From assembly GCA_017308135.1 (NCBI GenBank), contig JAFKFM010000008.1, positions 496,001 to 560,000 of the forward strand: DNA of 64,000 nucleotides, in the 5' to 3' direction. The DNA comes from Alphaproteobacteria bacterium. Lineage in GTDB: Bacteria > Pseudomonadota > Alphaproteobacteria > CACIAM-22H2. Below are positions 18,486-26,835 of the stretch, one piece after another. Position 1 is the stretch's first letter, and each line of letters begins with the position of its first letter. The position numbers and the translations under genes are program-made. The notes below the pieces were generated by a model. That model was not told where the DNA came from. It ran no database searches and was given only the letters and a program-made list of their open reading frames with translations.

Positions 18486-21400
18486 CTAGCGAAGCGCATG
18501 TGGGAGCTCAAGAACCAGTCGATACGCTGAAGGCCATCCATGGTCAGCAAATAGATTGAGTGCCTCGGTAAGCTTAATCCGAAGCTCCGCATTTTCAGAG
18601 AAGACCCACCTGTGCTCCGCCAAATACTGCCTCACAATTGAAACAGCGAGATCTAAGCCTAAAGTCTCGAATTGAAAGCCACCACGAGAGCCCCCTACCA
18701 AAATAGCTTCCGCAATTATGCTGAAGACGGCCTTCGGATCATCAGGCACAAAGTACTGGAGCGTTTCCAGTAAATGATACGTGACGTTTGGCATCCCAAC
18801 CTTAGCCATAGTCTGGAAGATCAGGTCAAATTCTGCCAAGAAAGCTCTTCTACCAGCTGGGGACATCCGCGGCGGCGCGTCATCGTTCTCACTTCCGGAT
18901 TTTTCGCGATATGCGCCAGAGCCGAAATAAATTTGCGTCATTGCGCCATCTAGGATCCGAGCTGCATGCTGGGCACGCAACTTTTCGTCTTCAAGCGCCT
19001 CACGTTCGAGGGCGTTAAGTTTAGTTAACTCCTGCTCCGCAATTGGCAGAACAGTTGCGAGTATCCGGATGCTCAGTTGGCGACACCGAATGTCGGTTGG
19101 TGAACTGCCTTCAGCGACCTCCAATCTAATTGCATACCGAAGATCCTGGAATAGACGGACAATAATTCGCCAATTCGGAAGTGGATCTGCAATCCAAGTG
19201 TTCAAAACAGCATACGCGCCGTCAAAATTACCCGCCCAGTACAAACGCCCCACACATGTTCCGACATCCGCAAGTAAGCTATCTGTATTGTCATCTTCGC
19301 GCCAATCTCGCGCTGCAATCGCCTTCAATGCGTTGGTTGCACGCAAATGATCCACACCAAGGCAATTAGATAGTGCGCGCACAAGCGCGTGCATTGCCTG
19401 CACACTGTGTTCGTTCGCCAGCGCCCAATCGACGACTTCCCACATCAGACTTGGATCAGCACGACAGATGACATTTATATCTCCAAAGACAGATTCCCTG
19501 ACTTTTTCAGACGCTGTTGCCACCAGTCTTCGAAGGGCTACGGTCAGCTGCTCGTCTGGAGATCCGCCCGCACGAATAATACGAAGAACGGCCTCCGCGG
19601 CCGCCTTCAACAAGGCTTCAGATTCGCTTTCACTTGTCGAGTCCGATGCCGTTGCTCGTTCTAACGCCCCAAACGTGATATTGCGCGCGCTCTCGAAGAA
19701 CGAAGGCGATTCAATCTTTGTTTCGGTGTGAATTTCGTCGAATACACGCTGAACAAGGCTTGCCAACTGCAGCCATCCCCATCCGCTCAACTCCGGAGCA
19801 TGATTTCCAGAACCTTTCAATAGTGCAGTATGCAATTCGTTCAACTTTGGCCAATGCTCATGCCAATACGCCAATCGGTTCTCGCTTTCATCATGGTGGC
19901 GCAGCAGAGTTCCTGTTTGCCGCAATGCTTCGACCAGGCGATGCGCCTCCTCACTCTGCAGATCAATGCCTTTTCTGATCAGCCAATCAAATTCCTCCGG
20001 CTCCGACCGAGTATACAGGCCGTTATGATCAGCATTCGATGCCTCGGCTGGCATCGGTTGAGCAGCCTCAAGCTGAGGGAATGTCTCCGGCAACACACAG
20101 TTTTCCGGTTCAAGATTCCGGAGCAGTCCGTGCCTAACTGAAACTTCTGGGATCGAGAGCAGCGCGCGCTCAAGCACCTCTCGATCACCCGTGCCAATTA
20201 CAAGATGAAGCACCCGCACAAGCTCGCTGACGCCCGGCCTCAACCGATGTTCAACAAGCACATCTGCATCAAGGATCACCGGGAGGAATTTTCGTCCGAT
20301 ATGCTGTGGATGCCGTGATGCAAACTGGAGCATGCGGTTCCAAATTTTATCGGAGCGAATACTACGTATTGCAACATCGATTGCGTCCGACACTTCTTGA
20401 TCGGCAGGATTGGAGGCAAGCCGCGCCTCCAAGCCCTCTATCCATCGTTCAGCCAGCGACTTCCGATCTTCGGTCCCGTAACTGATGATCGGTCGATCAG
20501 CCAAAAGCACGTATGATGCCTCTCCGATGCGGATCGTAATGATTTCTCGAGATTGACCTAGAGCGCGCAGCTTGTGGTCGACCACAAAAATCAAAGTCGC
20601 CGTGGCGAGGCCGGGTACGGCCGCAGTGACTTTTCCAAAACCATCAGCAAGCAAGTCTCGAGACAAAGTAAACTGACTTCGCTTGCTGGTCGTCATTGGC
20701 AAAATTCGACTTTCGCCGAGCGAGACCATTTCGTCGGCGGCCGGCGGCTCAAAGGTAAAAGTGCGCCGGAACACCTTTACGAGAAATTCCGGCACACTTG
20801 AGACAAGGCTCTCCAGGCAGCGACTGAGCGTGAAAAGATCGTCGTGCGCTCGGACATTGAAGCGTGGAACTTCGAGCAATCTTTCCAGAACTGCGGCGGC
20901 TCTTTCTGGGTCGGAAATAGCAGTCATTGATACAGATTCGATCAAAGGCGTAACGATGTGTTGATCGGGCGTTGCCCTATCCAGCTCTCTGCTTAGTGCG
21001 GAACAGGCCGCACTACCCAAACACTCCAACTGCTCGCCGGATATATGCAGATTCTTAGATGTGAGCTTTGCGATTAACGCGCGTAACGAATACCTAACTT
21101 CCGCGAGATCAAGCTTCGCGACTTCGCTCGATAACCAAGACCATGGGCCCGCATCGGCACCCGTCAATCTATCTGTCGATAGAGTATTTGATACAATCGC
21201 GCGAGTTATATGCCCGAACATCAGCACTGCACTTTGCCGAATTGAAGTATCGGCATTACCCAATCGATCGATGAGCGCTTTTAAGTCACGGGCACGCCGC
21301 GCCCGCTCAACGATTGTCTGAGCGACGAGCATGATCGTGAATGAGCCGACAGCACGGTAGTCTATACCAGCCAATCTAAACGCCATCACCCAGAAAGGGG

Positions 21401-23390
21401 TTCGGTCCGCACCTTCACTGTCTTCCCCCCACAATGACCAGAATGCGATCGAACTTGCGGGGGCGAGCCTGAGCAGCGTTTCAGCATTGGATAGCATTTT
21501 GACAAGATCGTCCGTGCTTCGTCCCAAGCGAAGGAGAACACGCGCTGCGGCATAGTCAAAGAGAACATGATGCGAGAACGCGATCAGATCGTTTGGCTGC
21601 CAGCTATCAGGAGATGTTTCGACCAGCACCCCATTTGACAACAGTGCCTCGAAGTCCACGGTGTCAGCCGCTGAAAGGTTTATGCTTCGGATATCGATTG
21701 TCAGTGAACCCGCGAGAATTTGTGCATTGAGAATTCGTTCAAGTAATGCTTCGCGAGAAATCATTGCAACACGACCATCAGCCCCTACTCGAGATTTCCA
21801 GTATTGGGCGAGCAACCCATCTCGACTTCCGATTTTCCCGGTTTCTTGAGGAGACAGGCCCGCTGAAATAACGTCGATTGCACGCTGAAGATTAAACGGC
21901 GAATGCAAGAGGCTTCGAAGTTGCGGATTCGCCGTTTCGAGCATCTCCTTTACAGAGGGCAGTTGAGCCGCCGCTTCGGCAAGCTCGCCATCGGTCAATA
22001 GAGGAATATTGATGTGGCGTTGGCCGGCAAATTCCGGATCTTGGAAATCCGCAACCCCCACCGAACCAGCAAACATCCTACGCCAAGTCTCTCCATATCG
22101 AAGATCGAACTTTCGAATACTGGCAACGATTCTCCACCTTGAAGAGGTCGTCAGCACTCGCTGGATTAGGAACTGCAGGTCGGCTGCTGCTTTGCCACCT
22201 CGTGCTGCGTCCAGCGCGTCGATAAACAACACACCACAAGCGCCTTCGTTCCAGTGCTGAAGGATGTCACAAAATTCACGCGTCAAACCAGGTGACGGTC
22301 CGTCCAGAGCAAGTATTGGCACTCCAGGCTGATCGGCCCGCAAGACGAGTACAGGATGACCACGCGCAGAAAGGAGTTGCGCCGCGCGGTATATCGCCCC
22401 TGATTTGCCCGCGCCTGGCTCTCCGACAACCAGAAAGGAACCGCACAAGGCGGCGTCGCAGATTGCGCTAACAACAGGTCGATCTAAGAAAACATGCTGA
22501 CTTGCTGTCGAAGCACTGCGCATTTCAAGCTGTGCAAAGGACGCCATCGTCAGCATCGTATTTGCGGTACGGCGCTTCAGCTCAGCTATATCGATCTCAT
22601 AGTCTGGGGCAGCCTTTAGGTTGATCCCTGAACGCCGCATAACCGAATAGAGGGCTTGGCGGTCAGTTGCACTTCGTTCAGTACCCAAGCGTAGCATTTC
22701 GTCGATGAGAACCGTCCAAGCTGTCTTTGACTTGGTATCGACGACGCTGCGCCTTAGCACTGCTAACGCGCTATCCAGATCCGCACCGCCGCCATCGAAG
22801 TCAAACTCATGAATGATGATCAGACCAAGCAGCCGATTTCGATCTTCGACTGTCGGGATACGACTGGCGTGCTTCGTCCATGCGGCATCGGCGAGTTTGC
22901 AAAATCGTTCATACGCCCGCCTTTCGCCGGCGGTCGTCGCCAACAATGATACATCAGCATCGAACGGCTGCTCCGCAGCGCGGCGACAAACCGAGGCAAG
23001 GTCTCCGGTGACCGTCGACGAGCTGATTCGGCTTGTAGCGAGAATGAAGCGATCTTTGGATAAATCGAGGGGAGCACGGATTTGCTCTGCGACAAATTGG
23101 TCTATGACCTTGCCCAGTGGAGAATCCAAGCGTCGGCTCAGGCTTACATTTGTTTTTGCATTGATATGGCAACGACCGGAGGGATTTGTGGCCACTGAGA
23201 TATCATCAACGAGTGCAAATGCCTCTAGTCCAACCCTCTCAAAGAGTGTTTCAACCGGCAACCGCCATACTGAAGGTGCGGGCTCACCTGCCAGCATTCG
23301 AACGGCGCACCAGGCGGCTACTTGATCCTGGAACCGAACACCTGAATGTGTCGCCTGGCCTCCGGTCAATTTGGTGCTCTCCCCCAGCAT
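18486..23390 (-). CDS. Large STAND-type NTPase with nuclease-like N-terminus (Avs-like)
   Basis: This is a 1634-aa protein. The N-terminus (GVRFQDQVAAWCAVRMLAG, then ALVDDISVATN and CHINAKTNVSL) resembles the DUF4297/Cap4-type PD-(D/E)xK effector domains of STAND defence proteins, but the usual QxK is NAK, so activity is uncertain. A P-loop NTPase follows with Walker A GEPGAGKS at about residue 325 and Walker B VLFIDALDA near 385. From about residue 600 the protein is a long helical repeat array, the usual sensor part of such proteins. Length and layout fit antiviral STAND (Avs) proteins, which recognise a phage protein and then trigger an effector. No clear ribosome-binding site precedes ATG 23390. 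The minus strand is shared with the kinase-helicase genes. The defence role is inferred. Confidence 0.8.
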   Translation of the reverse strand: MLGESTKLTGGQATHSGVRFQDQVAAWCAVRMLAGEPAPSVWRLPVETLFERVGLEAFALVDDISVATNPSGRCHINAKTNVSLSRRLDSPLGKVIDQFVAEQIRAPLDLSKDRFILATSRISSSTVTGDLASVCRRAAEQPFDADVSLLATTAGERRAYERFCKLADAAWTKHASRIPTVEDRNRLLGLIIIHEFDFDGGGADLDSALAVLRRSVVDTKSKTAWTVLIDEMLRLGTERSATDRQALYSVMRRSGINLKAAPDYEIDIAELKRRTANTMLTMASFAQLEMRSASTASQHVFLDRPVVSAICDAALCGSFLVVGEPGAGKSGAIYRAAQLLSARGHPVLVLRADQPGVPILALDGPSPGLTREFCDILQHWNEGACGVLFIDALDAARGGKAAADLQFLIQRVLTTSSRWRIVASIRKFDLRYGETWRRMFAGSVGVADFQDPEFAGQRHINIPLLTDGELAEAAAQLPSVKEMLETANPQLRSLLHSPFNLQRAIDVISAGLSPQETGKIGSRDGLLAQYWKSRVGADGRVAMISREALLERILNAQILAGSLTIDIRSINLSAADTVDFEALLSNGVLVETSPDSWQPNDLIAFSHHVLFDYAAARVLLRLGRSTDDLVKMLSNAETLLRLAPASSIAFWSLWGEDSEGADRTPFWVMAFRLAGIDYRAVGSFTIMLVAQTIVERARRARDLKALIDRLGNADTSIRQSAVLMFGHITRAIVSNTLSTDRLTGADAGPWSWLSSEVAKLDLAEVRYSLRALIAKLTSKNLHISGEQLECLGSAACSALSRELDRATPDQHIVTPLIESVSMTAISDPERAAAVLERLLEVPRFNVRAHDDLFTLSRCLESLVSSVPEFLVKVFRRTFTFEPPAADEMVSLGESRILPMTTSKRSQFTLSRDLLADGFGKVTAAVPGLATATLIFVVDHKLRALGQSREIITIRIGEASYVLLADRPIISYGTEDRKSLAERWIEGLEARLASNPADQEVSDAIDVAIRSIRSDKIWNRMLQFASRHPQHIGRKFLPVILDADVLVEHRLRPGVSELVRVLHLVIGTGDREVLERALLSIPEVSVRHGLLRNLEPENCVLPETFPQLEAAQPMPAEASNADHNGLYTRSEPEEFDWLIRKGIDLQSEEAHRLVEALRQTGTLLRHHDESENRLAYWHEHWPKLNELHTALLKGSGNHAPELSGWGWLQLASLVQRVFDEIHTETKIESPSFFESARNITFGALERATASDSTSESESEALLKAAAEAVLRIIRAGGSPDEQLTVALRRLVATASEKVRESVFGDINVICRADPSLMWEVVDWALANEHSVQAMHALVRALSNCLGVDHLRATNALKAIAARDWREDDNTDSLLADVGTCVGRLYWAGNFDGAYAVLNTWIADPLPNWRIIVRLFQDLRYAIRLEVAEGSSPTDIRCRQLSIRILATVLPIAEQELTKLNALEREALEDEKLRAQHAARILDGAMTQIYFGSGAYREKSGSENDDAPPRMSPAGRRAFLAEFDLIFQTMAKVGMPNVTYHLLETLQYFVPDDPKAVFSIIAEAILVGGSRGGFQFETLGLDLAVSIVRQYLAEHRWVFSENAELRIKLTEALNLFADHGWPSAYRLVLELPHALR

Positions 23391-24228
23391 GCGGTCGGCG
23401 TGAACCTGCCGATTGAACCCAAATTAAGCAGCGCCCGCAATGAAACGTAGCAAAGTTCTGAACCGCGTTGGGGATCACCGAACGACGTTCGCTGATAAAC
23501 TCTCTATCAGGTACTCCTGTGAGCGTCTCATGCCATGCCTCTAGCCCTTGAAGTACCGCTCGATTAAGCTTATCTCGACCTCGTCGGCCCAATTGGCCGA
23601 TGGAAGGAGCTCATTCTTATGAAGATTCTTCCGATAGCCGAAACACCCCACTCACGGGGATAACCACAGCCCCCCGGCTGATCAGCTAGTAGGAGCAATA
23701 GGGGGCGCCCGCCGCACAATGCGGCTGTGGTTCAGTGGCATGGCATTCGAATGCTGCTGGGTCAAAGTTTGCAGCGGCCGAGGCAAAGTCGCCTACTCGA
23801 TGAGCCTCGGTTATCTTGATAAAATTGCGCTATTGCGCGTCGTCGATTGTGGCGACGGTTTTAAACGTTTCGGAGTTATGGATTCGATTGAGAACCACCG
23901 TCCGGCTCTGAGCGTGATCTCGGATTTCAATACGGTTCGCGCGCATCGTCGGCCAGTTTGCGGAAGCTACCGCAATTCGAGCCACAGTCTCCGCCGATTC
24001 GAACTGCCCAAACGGCGATGAAAAGGGTGCGGATGCGCATTGCTCCGTCCATCTCTGAGTGAAAAATTCCGTGGTGAAGCTTTTCATCAATTATGATGTG
24101 GACGTCGCCGAACGAAATTCAATAGAAAAACGTGCGACGAAATGGGTCCGACATGGACCCAACGTTACCTTACGGAAGATATTGACGGTCGCGCGGTCCG
24201 AATCGCAACTAATTGATAATTTGAAATT
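23391..24228. other. Gene-poor stretch upstream of the STAND gene
   Basis: No gene is supported here. Several short frames of 75-100 codons exist on both strands, but none has a family match or a good ribosome-binding site. CACCCCACTCACGGGGATAA (23644-23663) looks like a single type I-E CRISPR repeat but is not repeated. Bases 23721-23748 resemble the 5' half of a tRNA-Gly, without a matching 3' half. The promoter of the STAND gene should lie just after 23390. The stretch looks like decayed mobile-element DNA. Confidence 0.35.
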
Positions 24229-24724
24229 CTAGACGGCACGGACGCTTTGGATAGTGTTTGTGAAATATATCGAAACTCGAAATCTATGCGACTTTTGCCT
24301 TAGCCCAACGGCTGACTCGATCAAAGGGAACCGCAACGGCCTTTTTTGCTTCCGACGAGCCAGCACTGCCGAAATCCGATCGGTTGCCGCGTGCGCAGGA
24401 TCCGGCGCAAGGTTGGCATAGCGGTCGGTCATCGTCGGGTTGGAATGGCCCAGCAGCTTGCCGATCGCCACAAGTGACCGCCGCGCGCGGCTCCCGCCTG
24501 ACCGGATGTATGCCGCAAGTCATGTATCCAAAGGTTCTCAATCTTCGATCAAGTGCAGAGCGCGCTCCAAGCTTTGCCAATACTGGCCTACCCCGCGTTT
24601 GGTCAACACCGGGATAGGTTGAAACTCGTCCCAGAGATGGGCAGCCAAAAAGCAATGGCATAACGAGATGGATTTCTCGCCCCCGAAAGAATTCGCCCCC
24701 GGATTTCAATCCGGGGGCGAACAT
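24229..24724 (-). pseudogene. Tyrosine (phage-type) integrase, C-terminal remnant with frameshift
   Basis: Reading right to left, one frame gives ENLWIHDLRHTSGQAGA (the HxLRH catalytic box, around 24507-24545). A second frame gives VAIGKLLGHSNPTMTDRYAN (the LGH and catalytic tyrosine box, around 24395-24475) followed by LAPDPAHAATDRISAVL. Together these are the C-terminal catalytic core of a P4/phage-type tyrosine recombinase, but the two boxes lie in different frames, and a stop precedes the first box in its frame. The N-terminal half is absent. It is a dead integrase at the right side of the accessory region, consistent with past site-specific integration. The outer limits of the remnant are approximate. 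Confidence 0.85.
24692..24721. repeat. Perfect 13-bp inverted repeat (hairpin)
   Basis: TTCGCCCCCGGAT at 24692-24704 is mirrored exactly by ATCCGGGGGCGAA at 24709-24721 with a TTCA loop. A partial copy, TCTCGCCCCCGAA (24676-24688), precedes it. There is no T-run on either side, so it is not a classical intrinsic terminator. The position just upstream of the integrase remnant would suit a recombinase arm site or a structured RNA, but nothing proves either. Confidence 0.7.
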
Positions 24725-24775
24725 GCCTTTCCGATGATCAGAGACCGTACTGATTCGGAAGGTACCGATACTTTA

Positions 24776-24879
24776 TTGTCTCAACACCCGCGCCGAAACG
24801 CGGGTTCCTATTGAATTCAGCCTTAGCTCGCTGAGCCAATACTTGTTTCAACACCCGCGATACTCATCGCAGGTTCCTA
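24776..24879. repeat. Two CRISPR-repeat-like units, 67-bp period
   Basis: Unit 1 (24776-24810) and unit 2 (24843-24879) both begin TTGTYTCAACACCCGCG and both end CGCRGGTTCCTA. In each the CCCGCG and CGCRGG halves form a stem around a 6-8-nt loop. They are separated by 32 bp of unrelated sequence. Unit length (35-37), spacer-like length and central dyad match CRISPR geometry, and the upstream side is A+T-rich like a leader. There are only two units, the loops differ, and no cas gene is in the window, so this may be a decayed array or an unrelated inverted-repeat pair. Confidence 0.3.
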
Positions 24880-25374
24880 GTCTAACGCCAGCCTTGCCAC
24901 ACGCTGTTACGCGGCCCAAAAACTGTGTCGCCTCGAAGGAATTTACCAATCACTAGCGACTTCGACAGAGGTTTTAACTGGGTCGCTGCCGACTACGCCT
25001 TTAAGTGAAAGAAAGCATACCGAATGGAAGGACAGTTTTCAAGAAAAACATCAATATGTTTCATTGTCTTAGGCGAACCCCTTATCGCTCAGCCATTACT
25101 TCAAGACCGGTGGTTCGATTTCCCAACGAAGGTGAATCCTCTGGCTCATTCCAAAATGTCTGAACTAGCGTGAAATTGATATCAGCCAACGGTTCTCATC
25201 TTCGTTGCCTATGGCACGCCAACTTTTGATTATTATTTTATATTTTTAATTCTTTTATTTATATTTCCGAATGAAGCGCGCAGTTAAGCGATAAAACGGC
25301 GCTCATCTTCGGCTCCCGGCACGCCGTAGAACGAAGGCCCGCTGGGGCGCCTTTATACCGATGCCCGAACGATC
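24880..25374. other. Right end of the accessory region, no gene seen
   Basis: No coding frame with a recognisable product is present. A T-arm-like string, GGTTCGATTTCCC (25112-25124), occurs without the rest of a tRNA. The stretch contains one copy of the dispersed element (25191-25228) and then about 35 bases almost free of G and C (25229-25267). Base composition changes sharply to G+C-rich from about 25,270, just before the iorB 3' end, marking the probable island border. Confidence 0.4.
25191..25228. repeat. Dispersed element, copy A
   Basis: The plus strand reads GGTTCTCATCTTCGTTGCC then TATGGCACGCCAACTTTTG. It shares most positions with the copies at 42067, 56798 and 61817, in the same orientation. 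It lies about 150 bp beyond the 3' end of iorB and is followed by a very A+T-rich run. Read on the minus strand, the copies share an open frame, WRA(I/V)G(D/N)E(D/G)EN, without a start codon. Confidence 0.7.
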
Positions 25375-26835
25375 TTAAGCGGACGCGATCGCGGCGCGAA
25401 GTTTCTCGCCGGTGTCGTCGGCAACAGCTGCCTTGCGCCACGCGGCGACGATGCTCGATCTGGGCATGTCCGGCGCCAGACCGTCCATCGCCGCGAAGAT
25501 CGCGCGATAATTCGATAAGCCGCGTTCGAACGTCTCGCCATAACCTTTGACGAGGTTTCGACATTCGGCGATTTCAAGCGCCAGCGTGTAGTCACGCCCG
25601 GCCGCCACTTCGATGCGGCGCAGCCAATCCCCGAGATCGGCCTGAGTTTCGGCGAAGCGCATCGATGCCGGGCGAAATCCGCGCAGCCGCGCCGTCAAAA
25701 ACAGCAGCAGAAATCCCGAAAGCGACGTTGTCGCGACGATTCGGCCTTTTGACGTCAAAGCCGAAAGAATGCGGCGCGCGATGGCGTTCGACGTTAGAAA
25801 CCGCCCAAGCCACGCAGGCACGCTCTCGACGATCTCCTGCGCGCGCGGATGTAGGAATTCCGCGATCCGCAAGACCTGCCCGTCGCGTACGCCGACTTCC
25901 GCTGCGACACGGGCAAAGCGGCTTTTGCGCGTCTTCAAATCGGCAACACGATAGATATCCTCGTACGCCATCGCCAACGCGAGATGCCGCGCGACCAGCG
26001 CCGTCAATTGGAAGCGCCCCGCCCCGGACGCCGCATCAACCCGCGCGATGCGCCGCAAGCGCTTGAGATAAAGCGACGCGTAGGCTGCGTTCTGATAATC
26101 CGTCAGCCGTTCGACACCGATTGCCGCGAAGCCTGCCGCGGGTGCGGGAATGTCGCGGGGTTCCAACATCCGTTCAGCAACGGGCGGCGTAACGACCGCA
26201 GGCGGCGGCAGGCCTGCGACGAGCTCGAACGCCGCCCCGAAGGCGCGTTTCGATGCGGCGACGCCGATCCCGCCGCGCTCGATCGTCGCCTCGAAGATCG
26301 CGCGCCTGAACGGCAACACTTCCGTCGCGGCGACGACGCCGAAAATCGCGGCCGAGATCACGCTGCCCGTCTCGCGCGCGACCCGCGCTAGATCCAAGCC
26401 GACGAAGCGTCTCGCGGCAAGTTCGCAAGCCTCGCGCAAAGCGGTTTCATCGACGCGTCCGTCGGCGACGGTTATCTTCTCCGTCATCGCATGGACGCGC
26501 GACGTCGATGCGACCAATACCGTCCTGTCGGATGTTACGAAGCCGCGCTGGATCGCGCGCCCGGCTTCCATCAGCTCCGAGGCGATCACGAGATCGACGT
26601 CCCCCGGCACCGGCATCAGCGCCATATTCGGGCCTTCGTCGGGCGCGCAAGGGGCCGCCGTCATCTCGACGTAGTAGATCGTGGCGCCGGTACGCTGCGC
26701 CACGCCGGGAACCGACGTCATCTGCGCGAGATGACCGTTATGCTCGGCGAGATCGACCAGCCAATTGGCCAGCACGCCACCGCCCTCGCCGCCCATGGCG
26801 AGGATCGCGATGCGGATCGTGCGATGCGCGCTCAT
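25375..26835 (-). CDS. iorB: Indolepyruvate ferredoxin oxidoreductase, beta subunit (with DUF6537-type C-terminus)
   Basis: This 486-aa gamma/beta-type subunit of the 2-oxoacid oxidoreductase acts with IorA to convert arylpyruvates to arylacetyl-CoA. Residues about 7-200 form the 2-oxoacid:ferredoxin oxidoreductase gamma domain (IAILAMGGEGGGVLANWL; LIASELMEAGR region). From about residue 230 onward is the extra C-terminal region found in the long alphaproteobacterial form (LTDYQNAAYASLYLKRLR through ALEIAECRNLVKGYGETF). ATG at 26835 overlaps the iorA stop (ATGA), so the pair is translationally coupled. It is the last gene of the operon that starts with the binding protein at 35697. Confidence 0.92.
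   Translation of the reverse strand: MSAHRTIRIAILAMGGEGGGVLANWLVDLAEHNGHLAQMTSVPGVAQRTGATIYYVEMTAAPCAPDEGPNMALMPVPGDVDLVIASELMEAGRAIQRGFVTSDRTVLVASTSRVHAMTEKITVADGRVDETALREACELAARRFVGLDLARVARETGSVISAAIFGVVAATEVLPFRRAIFEATIERGGIGVAASKRAFGAAFELVAGLPPPAVVTPPVAERMLEPRDIPAPAAGFAAIGVERLTDYQNAAYASLYLKRLRRIARVDAASGAGRFQLTALVARHLALAMAYEDIYRVADLKTRKSRFARVAAEVGVRDGQVLRIAEFLHPRAQEIVESVPAWLGRFLTSNAIARRILSALTSKGRIVATTSLSGFLLLFLTARLRGFRPASMRFAETQADLGDWLRRIEVAAGRDYTLALEIAECRNLVKGYGETFERGLSNYRAIFAAMDGLAPDMPRSSIVAAWRKAAVADDTGEKLRAAIASA

Noticed and set aside
23644-23668. A single type I-E-like CRISPR repeat (CACCCCACTCACGGGGATAA region)
   Set aside because: There is only one copy, no spacing pattern and no cas genes, so a chance short palindrome is more likely.
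23721-23748. A tRNA-Gly-like 5' half (GCGGCTGTGGTTCAGTGGCA)
   Set aside because: No anticodon arm, T arm or matching acceptor strand follows, so it cannot be called a tRNA gene.
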